NCBI GenBank assembly: GCA_026545765.1
Contig: CM048842.1
Span: 16,704,667 to 16,768,666 of the forward strand
Direction of reading: 5' to 3'
Source of the DNA: Plantago major
Taxonomy: Eukaryota > Streptophyta > Magnoliopsida > Lamiales > Plantaginaceae
DNA length: 64,000 nt
Each line of letters opens with the position of its first letter. Within the stretch, counting starts at the first letter, position 1. A program made the position numbers and the translations under genes. A model generated the notes under the pieces. The model worked only from the letters and a program-made list of their open reading frames with translations. It had not been told where the DNA came from and did not search any database. Positions 45,197 to 57,648 of the stretch are shown one piece after another.

Positions 45197-47400
45197 TTGG
45201 TTTTTATGCAAGGTAGGAGAAGTGCAAGAACACCATTGGTACCGCTCAGAGGCGACATAGACAAGCTTGAAAGTCGAAGACTATTTACTACCATCATGGA
45301 ATCATCTAGCAACATGAATGGAGACGGAACCTGCAATGACAATCCATCCGGGAATGTCGCAACTTCTGAACTGGAGCAACTACTTAGGGCTCGACTGGAG
45401 ATCCAAGCTGAGAGGGAAGAGCTGGAACGAGAAAGGCTAAGGATAGCCGAGGAGATATTAAGGTTAGATGAGAACCGAAGAAGGGATAACTATGCAAGGG
45501 TGGAACTGTTGGACGAAGACGACAGGCCCATGCACGACTATGTTATGCCAAGGCTCACACCGCATGCCTCCAGCATCTATCTGGAAAGGATTGCAAGGGA
45601 GTATGATCTGAAGGGAACTCATTTGAACCAGCTACCACACTTCTACGGGAACGCAATTGAAGACCCGATGCACTTTATGAGGGAATTCTACGCAATAGTT
45701 GGAGGTATACCACTGAACGGGCTCACGGAGTGTCAACTCAGAAGGAGAGTCTTCCCCACAAATCGAAGAACTGGCTTATCTCTCTACAGCCGGGCAGTTT
45801 GACTACATGGGACGAGGTCTTCAACAAGTTTATGCTCATATACTTCCCATTGAAGAAGACATCAGACCTAAAGAGCCAGATCCAAAACTTCAGCCAATTC
45901 GACGGAGAAACCTTCCATGAAGCGTGGGAGAGATACAAGGATCTACTTGACAAATGCCCTATGCATTCTTATCCGCTGTTTGACAAGGTCAACAACTTCT
46001 ACAAAGGAATTGACTCTATCATCTAGACACTCATCGACGGAGCATGTCAAGAAAACCTGCTAGATGCACCCCCAAGAAGTATTTAGGAAGTGTGCGAGAA
46101 CTCTATGCATAAAGGACGAGGAAGAAGAGTTGCTACTAAGGAGGTCAGAGCAATCGAGGAAACTCCTTGGAAACAGATCTGCAGGAGGATTGAAGCTATA
46201 GAGATAAGGATGGGGAAGAAGAACTCTATGGACGAAGCGCTGGATGAATCAACACCACTGGAAGAGGCACACTACGTGCAAGAATCAAGGAAATGGAGGC
46301 CGAGAAACCCACCAGTAAACAGCTATATCCCTCAGCACCCTCTCTTATCATACCGTACAGGACCTAGCTTGAACTCACCTTAATTACCACCTAGACCACC
46401 TACTATGACACATGTTCCCAAACCACCGCCGAAGCCGTCACAAAACCTGCTCAAACGACCCTCCATGGAAGATAAGATAGATACTATAATGAAGGAGATG
46501 GGAGACATTGGAAAGTCTGTGAAGCAGCATAGCGAGTTCACCGCGAGGACCAATTCCTTTATCGCCAAGGCTGAGGATAACTTTAGGAGAACCGACAACA
46601 CCTTGAGAGGAATGGAGCTGAAGATTGGTCAAATCGCCAAGGAAGTAGGGGAGCTGCAACAGAACAAGGATAAGTTCCTGGGTCACACCGAGAAAGCTAT
46701 GATGATTATTGAAGCTCCCGAGGTTACAGGGGTCAGGAGGGGGAACCGCTCTGAATCTAGATGGATAAACCCCGAAGGAACACATGCTCTACTAAAGAAA
46801 CCCGACCCTGGAGCTTTCAACATCGATGTTGTCATTAAAGGGAAGACAGCCACCGGAACCCTGGATCTAGGAGCCAGCATCAATATGATGCCGCTCACTG
46901 TCTACAAGAAACTTGGCTTAACAGGAATGGTGGAAGCAAGAACCGGCATATTGGTTGCCGATGGCTCTACTACGTACAACTGCATGCGGCAAGGTACGTA
47001 ATGTGATTACTCAGCTGGAGGGGCTCAATATTCTTGTGGACTACCTGATTGTGGACTGCGAAGACTCGGACAACGACACCAAGCTTCTGGGAAGAACTTT
47101 TATGGCCACCACCAATACCATTATAAACGTGGCAAGAAGGGAGATTTCGATGAATATATCGAATCACCGGATAGTAATGGAAACTCCGAGCGAGAGTTTG
47201 GAGGAAGCAAAGGCAGTAAGGATCAGCTACGCCATGGACGATTGGTGGATGGACTCTGAAGAAGAATTGTTAGTACCTTTTGAAGACTTGCTAGCACCGA
47301 CGAATCTATTCAAGACGTATTGGGATACAGGAGAAGAATCCGTTGATGGCGCTCTTCCGTCGATTCCCGACGAGCACTTTGAGTCGGAGAACAAAAACTA
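45197..47400 (+). pseudogene. Athila-like gag and protease region (fossil)
   Basis: The gag region (about 45200-46030) shows LPHFYGNAIEDPMHFMREF and FHEAWERYKDLLDKCP, diagnostic of the family. A linker follows with a heptad-like stretch around 46470-46670. The retropepsin region (about 46800-47150) shows the DLGASINMMP active-site motif and DYLIVDC. The whole is broken in several places and is not expected to make the family's polyprotein. Confidence 0.8.
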
Positions 47401-47778
47401 GTGAAGCGGATCTGCTGAGAGTGAGGGTGAATGGAACAACCCGGAGGAAGCTAATGACTACTTGGAGTTTACTTATCACATCGACGAAGATCCGGAGCTA
47501 GATGAGATCGAGGAAGAAGAGATGATGAAACGTTGTATAGAGGATTGAAGCTATGCAACAAAGGAGTGGATGGACAGATGCTTCAATGGGATCGAGGGTT
47601 TAACCCTCGACACATAAGCCATCATTAAACCAGGGTTCGAGCTATAAGACCTAAAACAAGCACTTCTTGGGAGGCAACCCAAGTGAAAGTGCGATTTATT
47701 GTACTTGTTTTATTAAATCGGCCTTTCTTCGTTTAATTAACCGATTCGACAATTGTAGTTGTTTTTCTATGGATATTT

Positions 47779-48737
47779 TGTAGGAATAACAACTTGGGCT
47801 CCAACATAAGTCAATGGACTGAAGTTGGTGGATTTGGGCCTGAAGGAAAGGATCTGGAAAAATCTAACAAGAAGCCAACGTAATATTCTAAACAAAGGAA
47901 GAGAAGGCGCAGGAAAGAATAAGAAGAAACCTGATTATTTTGGGATTATGAAAAATAAAGAAGTTGATGGAACTTGGAGAATAAGGTAATAAAAGATCTT
48001 GGAGAGATTTAATACTGCAAGAATTAGATCTGGAAAGAAAAGGAAAGAGTAGGTGCTAGAAGGAAGAGGCGGCCAGAAAGAAGGAAAAGAAACAGGCGGC
48101 TTCTATTGGAAAAAACAGAGCACAAGCGCACAGCATAAATAGAAGAAGAAGCGCTGCAAGAAAATTGATCTCGTGAGCTTGAATTGATATTATATTGAGA
48201 GATTGTTTTCTTGCATTTACTAGGCTGTTCTTCTTCTGGTTCGACTAAGCATCATATATACAAGAAGGAGCACTTTGCAAGACGACGCCTTTGTAGAACA
48301 TCTCTTGAGAATATTAAGTTTGTGGCGTCTTTCTTTACTAGACTTTTATTTCGGTGTTACTTGTGAGTGTTCTCTAAAGATTGAGAATTACTCTAGTATC
48401 ATTGAACTAGAATAGATTTTTCTTGTCTGTTCTAGGTCTAGTTTTCTGTAAGTTTAATCAATCGTCTGTGATTGATTTAAACTTCTTTTTGTAATTCTAC
48501 TTTTCATATCTAGTAGAAATTTTGCCTACGGCATCGTCGGTATCTTTATATACCGGCTTGATTAATTTTGTGTTCAGTTTTATTCCGCTGCACCTTACTG
48601 AGTTTTGTCGATCACAGTTCACTGTTGTCGTAGTTTAGTTGAACACATTCCTTTGTAAACGGTGTTGACTCAACATTAATAGTCAACATTGTTCAAATCT
48701 GTCCAGAAGTACCAATCCCGGTCCTACAGTTCTAACA
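47779..48737 (+). repeat. 5' LTR of Copia B
   Basis: Starts TGTAGGAATAAC. The right end is either the CCTACA at 48728, which pairs with the start, or the TCTAACA at 48737, which gives the usual 2-base gap to the primer site. A TATA-like run occurs near 48135 (gcataaatag). Confidence 0.65.
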
Positions 48738-48739
48738 AG

Positions 48740-48752
48740 TGGCATCAGAGCC
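48740..48752 (+). other. tRNA-Met primer-binding site, Copia B
   Basis: TGGCATCAGAGCC, a standard plant Copia initiator-Met site. Confidence 0.85.
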
Positions 48753-48766
48753 AGCCACCTAATTAA

Positions 48767-51718
48767 TTGGTGTCTGGATTTGGTACTACTATGATGGACG
48801 CTATCAATTCAAGTGTTAACAGGCCACCTGTGCTAGATGGGTCGAACTACCACTACTGGAAAATACGGATCAGGACGTACATCAAATCCATTGAAGGGCG
48901 TGCATGGAAATCTGTTCTTGAAGGCTATGTGTGGCCTACCATAGGACCAAACGCTGATGGAGATGTCGTTCCTAAACCAGAAGCTCAATGGTCAGTTGAT
49001 GATTTTCTTGCTAGCTCTTACAATGAAAAAGCTTTGAATGCTATTTTTTCACATGTTGATCCACATATGTTTAAGCTCATTCAGAACTGCACTACTGCTA
49101 AACAAGCTTGGGATTTGTTGCAAAATCATGTGAAGGTGATAACAATATTAAGCAAACTAAACTTCAACTGCTTTGGTCAAAATTTGAAAACTTGAGAATG
49201 GTAGAAGAGGAAACCATTGATTCTTATTTTGATAAACTGCTCACTATTTCAAATGATATTCAACTGCTAGGTGATGCTATGTCTAATAAGCAACTGATTT
49301 TCAAAGCTGTTCGTACTCTTTCTTCAAAATTTGATATTAAACGAACTGTTTTGGAAGATACTCAAAACCTGGCTACTATGGCTTTTCATACCCTGATGAA
49401 TAATTTGAAAAATTTTGAGCTCCAACAGAATGAGCGCAAAGGTACGAAAAGCCATAGTATGTATCTTCACTCAAAATCAAAAATCTCTAAGTCTGAAAGC
49501 AGTAGTGATGAGTCTGATGAGATGACTGAAGAAGCCTTTGGTAAAGCTTATACTAAGTTGCTTAGAAAGTTCAACAAAACCAGCTTTAGGAAGAATTCTA
49601 ACAATGCCTCCCCAAATAATCCTAAGGCTACTGGCAAGTTCAATAAGGCCATAGAACTTCCTGGTTTTGATTCTAAACGACTAGACAAAGTTAGATATTT
49701 TGAATGTCAAGGATGGGGTCACTTTCAGAATGAATGTGTTAACACTCTTCGTAAGAAGGGAAAAACGTTTCTTGCTTGTCTTAGTGATAATTCAGGTGAC
49801 GAACAGGAAACTGATACTACAGAAGGTCGTGTTGCAGCTTTGTCCTCTGTACTGGAAGATGTTGTAAATCGATGTTTGGTCGACAATGAAAACTCAACAT
49901 CGTCACAGATCCTCTTCTTTGATTATGATGACTCACAGAACTGTGAAGAGATATTCCGAGATAAATCTTTGGACTCTGAAAACTCTGGGTCTACTAACAT
50001 TTACTGTTTGCATGGCTCAGTTGATTTATCTGTAGATTGTCCCTTTGAAGAAGAGTTCACTAATGAACCGATGGTGGAAGAGCTGAAACTGAAAGATGCA
50101 GAAGTTGAAAAAGATGAGACAGGTATTGAACGGATCGGTCTCGAACTGATTCCCCGATCCATCGCCAGGAGAACATGGAGTCAATGTTGATCACAATGTT
50201 GACTCAACATTGCACCCAACATTGCAGGGGGAGAGCTCATCAGATGAATCTGTCTCTGAAAATGAAGATGAACCTGTTCTGGAACCGACAGTGCCTCTGG
50301 ATTCCATCAGACGTGATCCACCCCCAAGGATTCGCAAAGATCATCTAAGTTCTCAAGTCATCGGAAGCACCAGTGTAAGAATGAACTTAAGAGGAAACAC
50401 TCGGAAAAACTACAAGGACACGGTAAGATATGCAACAATCTGCCAATCTGTAAGTTCCTCTTGTTTTGTCTCTCCTAAAGTGTCTGGTCCAAAATTTGTT
50501 CCTTTGGGTGCTCCTGTTAAGCAGAATGAAAAATCTAATGTTGAGCACTCTGTTGAGTCAACATCGACATCAACATTGTCTGTTTCCAGAAAGTCTGTTT
50601 CTAAAACTGCTTCTTCTGCTGTCACTGTCCATAATGGTAAACCTACTGGAACTGGGAAAAACTCTAGAGAAAAGTATAAGAAAATTTGGGCTCCTAGGGA
50701 AAAGATTGTCTGTAATGTTGCTTTTTCTTTTGCTACCTCTCCTAACAATGCAGGTAAATGGTACTTTGATAGCAGATGTTCAAGACATATGACAGGTACC
50801 AGGTCTCCTGACAACTGCTACGTGGTGGCTGATCCGCACAATTGCAATCGTGCAAAAGAAGATTATATTGTGCTTGACTTGACTGATCTTTCCATAGTAC
50901 ATCAGTTTGTGCAAACTATGATAGGTAATTTTGAGATGAATATGATCGGTAAACTCAGCTTCTTTCTTGGACTGGAGAATTCAAAACCATGCAGTACTCC
51001 TATGGCTACCTCTGTGAAGCTGGGCAGAATCGATGTTGGACAGGATGTTGACCCAACATTGTACAGATCAATGATCGGTAGCCTTCTGTATCTTTTAGTC
51101 AGCCGTTCTGACATCATGTTCTCTGCATGCATGTGTGCCAGGTATCAGTCCAACCCTAAAAGCCCCCATTTAACTGATGTTAAAAGAATCCTTAGATATA
51201 TATCAGGAACTGTTAATCTTGGATTATGGTTTGCATGTGATACAAACACTAATCTGGTGGGATTTAGTGAATCTGATTGGGCTGGTGATCTAGATGATAG
51301 AAATTCCACTAGTGGAGGTTTCTTTTATCTTGGTCCAAAATTGGTGTCTTGGTATAGCAAGAAACAGAACTGTGTGTCACTTTCAACTGCTGAATCTGAA
51401 TATGTAGCAGCTGGGAGTTGTGTGTCTCAACTAGTCTGGTTGAAAAATATGCTGCATGACTATGGTCTACAAAGTGCTACCCTTTTGATGTTCTGTGACA
51501 ACCTTAGTGCCATACATATTTCTAAGAACCCTGTTCAGCACTCTCGCACTAAGCACATAGATATTAGGCATCATTTCCTTAGGGACTTGGTCAATAAGCA
51601 AGTGATTGACATAGAACACAGAGACATAACAAATCAACTTGCAGATATTTTTACTAAACCCTTAGATAGTGAGAGATTCTTCAGTCTTCGAAGATCTCTT
51701 GGTCTGTGCTCTCTGTGA
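48767..51718 (+). pseudogene. Copia B gag/pol remnants (fossil)
   Basis: Recognisable parts are gag (GSNYHYWKIRIRTYIKS near 48840-48900; continuing to the knuckle CQGWGHFQNEC near 49705-49740), a long acidic Ser/Asp-rich linker, a retropepsin-type WYFDSRCSRHMTG stretch near 50760, the RT end (YRSMIGSLLYL near 51060), and RNase H with AESEYVAAGS and RTKHIDIRHHF, ending DIFTKPLDSERF ... LGLCSL at 51718. The order fits Sireviruses. Broken. Confidence 0.8.
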
Positions 51719-52302
51719 TTGTCATTGTTGAGTACCAATGTTGACTCAACATCACGTTCAACATTGGAAAATTAGAATAAGTGATGCTGTTTTCTTTTCT
51801 GGTTTTTAGTTCTGTTTTGTGTTTCTGTGCTCCTGTGCTTCTGTACTAGTCTCTGGTTGTTCGTGGTTTGTAGCTTACAGTGGTGATGCTTAGGGTTTGA
51901 AAGGCTGTTTGAAACCAAGGTTGATAGGTATCGAGTCTCCTGTGTGTTTGCTTTATGTAAAACCCACTTTTGCTGCTTTTTGGCTATTTTTACTCGTACC
52001 TTGAGTCGCACTTGATATTGCCTCCTGTCCTTTATGCTTAATAAATCTAATGAACTATGATAAAAAGGGCTCGAAGTGTTTCCGTCGAGGATCGTGTTGG
52101 GCAGGTTTCAAATACTATCTAGATATCAACGTGGCCAATGTGTGTGAGGGTTGATGGCCTGTATTGGAAACCGACACGCACAAAAGTGCCAATTCTCGTA
52201 ATGCTACTGGTTCACTTTCTGAGTACCAAATTACCCAATGTGGTCAAATGAATGATCTTTATGCCATGAGACGTGTGTTTGCCTAACTCCGCATAGGCTT
52301 CG
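51719..52302 (+). other. 3' non-coding part of Copia B
   Basis: Follows the pol stop. It opens with a cluster of the element's TGTTGACTCAACA palindrome (51723-51767). No env-like frame or polypurine tract is certain. It ends where the minus-strand LTR starts. Confidence 0.5.
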
Positions 52303-53911
52303 TGTTGGTCCAGATAACGGCAAAGTAAAAGACTAGAGGGGGGGGGGGGGGGTGAATAGTCTTTTAAAACTTTTGTCGATAAACACAGTTTCTCAGATAT
52401 CTGTGAAGATATCTGATACTTAATTTCAGAGAGCGGAAGACTTTTCTAATATAAGTCTAAGTACTTTGCAATATAAGTAAAACAAGTAATAAGCTCCAGA
52501 AAGTAAATAACACAAGTCTTTTTATAGTGGTATCTGAAGGTGGCGTAATCCTTCAACTAATCCACTTCGGTCTTTCTCAGACCTAGAATCCACTAAGATA
52601 AATGAGGTAACCTTACAGATATCTTTTCTTGATTCCTAAATACACTAGGTTCCCAACCAAGTTTTCCCCTGAGTTATTCCCCGGCTTTCACAGCCAAGTA
52701 CTTCCTGTACTCAGAAACCTTTTTGAGCTGTTCCTTAGTTTCCCAAACTAAGTACTTCTTGTGCTCAATAACCTTGGAGTTATTCCTTAGTTTCCCAAAC
52801 TAAGTACTTCCTGTACGACACGCCGTTTAAGGTGTTGGTTTTAGGTTTGTTTGTCAGGTGAGCTTCTTAAATAACTTATTCAGTTATTCAAATAGCTCTA
52901 TGAATCAAGTATACTTAATACACTTTTCAATGTATGGTATCTTGTTCTCATCTTGACCCAAGTTCTTGTAAGTGTTCCAGAGAATGAATCTCAGATATGA
53001 AATCTTAGTTCAACTCCTTCACAGATAACAATGCTCGTTAAGGATCAGGACACTTAGAACTTTTGTGCTACTTAGAATCAAGAGCTTTGGTCGCAACAGA
53101 AAGCTTGAAAGTAAGTAGTTTGCTTGAGAGAGCTTGTGTGTGAGTATTCAATGTAAGTTCAATGTTCTGTGTTCAGTGTGTGTTCTCAAGCAGTCCAAGT
53201 GTTGACATTTATAGATGAATTTTGAGTGCCGTTTGAATAGTATCCGTTAGGCTTAAATCAAATTCAAACTATTGATATCTGAGTATAGTACTGTAGCAGG
53301 TTTGTCTTCTTCTTCAGAAGCTACAGCTTTTGTTCAGACATTTCTGTCTGCGCATTTAATGCACTGTACTATACTTTGTCCTATAGTGCCAACGGAACTA
53401 TGCAAGCTTTCTGAGGCTTTGCACGTTCTTTTCCAGAGATCATCATAGCTCCAGATACCACTTGTTTAAACAACTTGTTATAATATGTTTCTTTTTCAGA
53501 AGCGTATTATATGTCCAAGGTATCTGAGTGTAGATATCTCTGGGCACTTTCCTCGTCTCAGAAACCTTTTATTCTCAGATATCTTTTGCAACACGTGTGT
53601 TCCGAAACACTTGTTTCTTCAAGATATCTGGACATAGGTATCTGAAAAACCCTTGTCTTCAGCAATCTTGTGCAGTCTTCAAATCTTCAAATCCGTTGAT
53701 CTTTTCCTGCTGGATGCCTTCTTCTTAGTCTTCTTCAGAAAATAAAAATTACATTTCGAGACCTAACATCCTATTCAAGATTTGCTAGACTATCATACTT
53801 AGTGAGTTTCCTCTTTTACAGTGTTCAAGTGAACTAAGAGTACTAATCACCTTTCTGAGCTAAGATAAGTTATTAGGTTGCTGATCAAAATCTAAACAGA
53901 TATTCCTAACA
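52303..53911 (-). repeat. 3' LTR of Sirevirus C
   Basis: On the minus strand it starts TGTTAGGAATATCTG and ends GGACCAACA, about 1.61 kb. It is the same family as 39183-40669. No primer site follows its inner end, and a polypurine tract precedes it, so it is the 3' copy. U3 holds about three tandem boxes with agtacttcctgtac (52685-52817). Confidence 0.9.
52518..52527 (-). promoter_or_regulatory. TATA box in the Sirevirus C LTR
   Basis: The minus strand reads CTATAAAAAG, aligned with the TATA box at 40430-40438. Confidence 0.6.
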
Positions 53912-53926
53912 AATTTTCCCCATTTT
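53912..53926 (-). other. Polypurine tract of Sirevirus C
   Basis: The minus strand reads AAAATGGGGAAAATT directly before the LTR's TGTTAGG, the expected plus-strand primer site. Confidence 0.75.
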
Positions 53927-54302
53927 GATCAGTCAACAATGACTATCTGACCTATTACAAATCTGGATGAGGAAACAATCCAGCACTTAATCATTTCTTA
54001 TGATTTTTTAATTCATATAATTAAGTGCAGAAAGTAAACATCAACCAAATCACAAGGTGTGATCTTTGCTGACAAGTTATCTTATATATAAAATGATATG
54101 TGAGAGTAAGTTCATCAAATATGATACAGAGAAAGCTTACAGATAACTTTTTCAAGATTTAACAGAAAAGATTAATCAGCAAAATCACAGAAACTACTTA
54201 GTCAAATAGAACAACAGGAGTTACCAAGCTCCAAGTAAACATTCTAAATGACAAGTCTTCAAGTCTTCAAAAATCTTCAAGTCTTCAAAACAGCTCCATG
54301 GA

Positions 54303-57300
54303 TCAGTTTGCAAATTTCCTATCACCAAACCTTTTGATATCATCAGAGTAGTCATAGAGAAGAGTTCTGACAATCATCTCTGTGTCTCTGGCAAATCCAC
54401 AGACTTCCTTGTAGGTTTTGGTGGGATTTCTCTTGACAAAATGCTTGACCCACAGATACTTTCCCCACTTCCAGGCATGCTCGATTCTGATATCTGATAG
54501 CTTGAAGTATTCATAAATGATCTTCAGATATCTGATGTCACCCTTGTATTGATCTTCAGTTAAGTAGAAGGACTCATATGGTTCCACCGCAAGTCTTGCT
54601 CTTGTGCCTGTTCCAGTAATATTGGGAATTCTGTGCACATCATCTGGCTTTCCATAAGGACATTCATCAGAGAGGTCCTTCCTCATGGCTTCTGTTCTCT
54701 TGATTACTTCAAAATCCAACCATGCTTTGATGTGGTTGGTGTTAATCAAGATTGGCTTATCTTTTCTCCATGCCATGAGTTGTTTATGGATTGGTTCTGG
54801 AAACCTTGAATTTACCAGTAAGTGCTTGAGTTCCAGAATCCAGTAGCCATTCTTCTGATTAATGCACCTGTAGACAGAGGAATTGTTGTCATTCTTCACA
54901 TACTCAATTTTGGCTTCTTCTGGCCTGAGTGGAAGTTGACTTTGTTTTTGTTCAGCTCTCAGCCTGTTCCTTCTTTGTCTAGAATTCTCCTTTGGGGGAT
55001 TTCTTGAAGAACTACCCTGGATTGACTTGGTATTTCCAGAGGGTGTTTCAGCTGCTAAAGGCTTTGCAGCTATGGGCTCAGTTAGACTATCAATTTTCCT
55101 TTTTCTGTGAAGAGGAGCTTCATCTTCATCAGTCTCTTCATCATCATCAAGATTAATTCTTGTGAGACTTTTGCAGCCTTCTTCATTACCCAGGGATTTG
55201 ATTTGGCCTTCTTCTTCTTCATAAGATTCATCAATCCCTCTTACTTGTCTTCTCCTTGGAGCCTTGGTACTCCTTGGAGGTCTTTTTGCCATGGCCCTTG
55301 TTACCATTGTAGTTTCTTCAGTTGGCTGCTGGGAAGTAGCTACTATTTGCAAAGCAGCTTGATTTGATGAGGGATCATTTATTCTGAGTGGTGGCTGGGA
55401 AGTTTTCTTGTTTCCTCTTCCTTTCTGAGCGGCACCAACTCTAGATTTCTTCTTTCCTTCCCCCTGATCTTGAGATCCAAATTCTTCCCCCTTAGTCATT
55501 GCTGACTGACTAAGTACCACAAAAGAATCTGAGAGAGACTCAAAATTCTTTTGCAAGTAGTTGTAGGCAGTAACCAACTTCTGAAGTTCAGCCTTGAGCT
55601 CCTGATTTTGTTTGATAAGTCCATTTTCCTTATCAGTGAGCTCTGCCAATGGGCCTAGTATGGCATCTGCTTTTCCAGCAGTGTAACTTGCCTTATGAAA
55701 AGCTTTTTCAGCTAATAACATATCATCGTCCCTTATCATTCCCAGATCTTTCTGAGCAATAACCATATCTTGGTTGTTCTCACGAGTGATGAGTTCTTTG
55801 AACTTCTTCATTTCTGAGGGGACGGAGGCAATTACATCTTTGTTTTGTGAAGACATCTCCTTTTTAAGATGTGCCAAAACTTGGTATCTATTCATGTATT
55901 CATGGGAGTGGACATTTGGCAGTTTGTTGAAAACTTCTGGAGCAATTAGCTTCCTTTTAAGATGAGAAACCGACAAGTGTTCATTGCGGTGTGCTGCCAA
56001 AGTCTTGTCTTCTTCATCATCTGAGTCTTCAGCCCAGTGATCTTCATCCTCTTGGACATTTTCAAGATTTTCTAGTCCAGCAACCATCTCAGAGATGGGC
56101 TTCTTTCCTTTCTGAGAGGAGGATGGTATGTCTTTTGCTGGTGATGCAGCCTTAGCATCATGCTTTTCTTTAGATACTTCTTCAGTATCTAATTCCTTAG
56201 CAATAGCATTTACAACATCCTGGAGCTCTTTAACCTCAAAGTAAGCTACTGTCTCTTGTAAGTATTGATCTTGTAGTTGATTGAGCTTATCTCTGGATCT
56301 AACTAGCTCTTCTTCAAGTTGAAGATGGAGCTGTTGCTCTTCTTCCAACAGTTATTTGAGTTGAGCAGCTCTAATTTGAGTATTTAATATCTTCTGAGTT
56401 GTTTCCTCAGAGTGCTCAACTAGTTGTTCAGTAGTGTCTTTTTGTTGTTGGGATTGCTGTGAAGGATGGGTGGATTTCTGAGGAGATGGAGGAGGGGATT
56501 GCTGTGAAGTCCTCTCAGTGTGCTTTTCAGCAGCTGAGGCATTGTTCCCTTGTGGAATTCCTCCTGTCCCTGGTGCAGGGGCATCATCATCCGCCATATA
56601 ATCATCAACCTTTTTGTGATGGTCAGGGGGAGGTTCATCAAAGTTATTCTCATCTATTTCTTCCTCCTCATCGTCTTCAGATACAAGATTAATCACTTCA
56701 GGAATAGTGATCTTCTGCCCATTAACCTCTTCTTGTTCAGAAGGAATAAATTGTAGTGTCTGGGCGGACGGCTTGAATGCCATCTGCAATCTTGTCGACC
56801 ATCACTTTGTTTGAAGGCTTGCACCAATTTGTGTGCCACTTCCTTGGAAAAATCCTTATGCATTAAGGTCGCAACTTGATATTGTTCAGTAGGGAACATT
56901 ACGTGGATATAGTTTTCCAGATCAAGAGCTCGTGCTCGTCTTTTTGGTTGATCTGTGATTCTCAGTATTTCAGAGAGATCAGGGCACCTTAACCTTTGCC
57001 ATTTCTTGAAGCATTGAATATGCTTTGGCAAGGTATGAGTCTTGAAGAAGGGAAGAAGGTTTGCATAGTCATCATTTGACTCCTTCTTGGCACTAATTTG
57101 AGCCTGAAAGAGAGTGTTTTGAATTAGTTTCAAAACTTTTGTAGATATCTGAGTTTTAGAGTAGTCAAGTATCTGTGTTACCTGTGCAACAACAACAGGC
57201 TCAGAAGGTTGGACTACTGAGGTTGCAAGTGCCTCAGATATCTTGGTGTGAGGAGGAGACTTGGGAGTCTGATCCTCAGCATCCTCTCTTTCTTTTTTAA

Positions 57301-57586
57301 CCTGAGAAACATAACACTTAGGAAATTTTATCAAGAAAAATTCTATTTACAAAATCAGATATCTGAGAGGTCAATTACCTCCACTATTGGAGGCTCAGAT
57401 ACTTGTTGCTCAGAGACTTGTGCAGTCTCTGGAAATTTTTCTTGTGATGAAGGCTTTGATGCCTCATCAATTTCCATTTGTTGTGGGGATTGAGCGGGCA
57501 ATTCCCCAGCAACTTCTACTTCTTTTTGAACCTGTTAAGTAGAAAGTGTTAGTTTGAGAAAAATGATCAGAGATTTGTCTTTGAAG

Positions 57587-57648
<62 letters not shown>

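Larger units (their letters stand above)
41224..47778 (+). mobile_element. Athila-like Ty3/Gypsy element (5' LTR, gag, protease)
   Basis: Parts in order: 5' LTR 41224-44779 (swollen by a nested hAT element), primer site, long leader, gag and protease, then the cacttcttgggaggcaaccc word often seen in Athila elements. It is cut at 47778/47779 by Copia B. Reverse transcriptase, integrase and the 3' LTR are not in the window. It is broken, with several lesions, and no intact reading frame of family length remains. It is younger than Sirevirus A and older than its nested guests. Confidence 0.85.
47779..52302 (+). mobile_element. Copia B (Sirevirus-like): 5' LTR, gag, partial pol
   Basis: The 5' LTR is 47779 to about 48737. 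Then come the primer site, a gag region with a CCHC-type knuckle, a protease-like stretch, and the C-terminal RT plus RNase H end of pol up to 51718. A 3' region lies at 51719-52302. It is interrupted at 52302/52303 by the minus-strand Sirevirus, so the 3' LTR is not in the window. It is broken. The central part of pol (integrase and most of RT) is not represented, and there are a few further lesions. It inserted into the Athila-like element. Confidence 0.8.

Noticed and set aside
52341-52352. G-quadruplex or telomere-like signal from the G-tract
   Set aside because: A single homopolymer run, matched by a C-run at the same place in the LTR at 40627-40637. It is a family feature of variable length.
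54303-56348. Intact host coiled-coil gene on the minus strand
   Set aside because: It lies between a Sirevirus RNase H and that element's polypurine tract and LTR, in the same orientation, so it belongs to the element.
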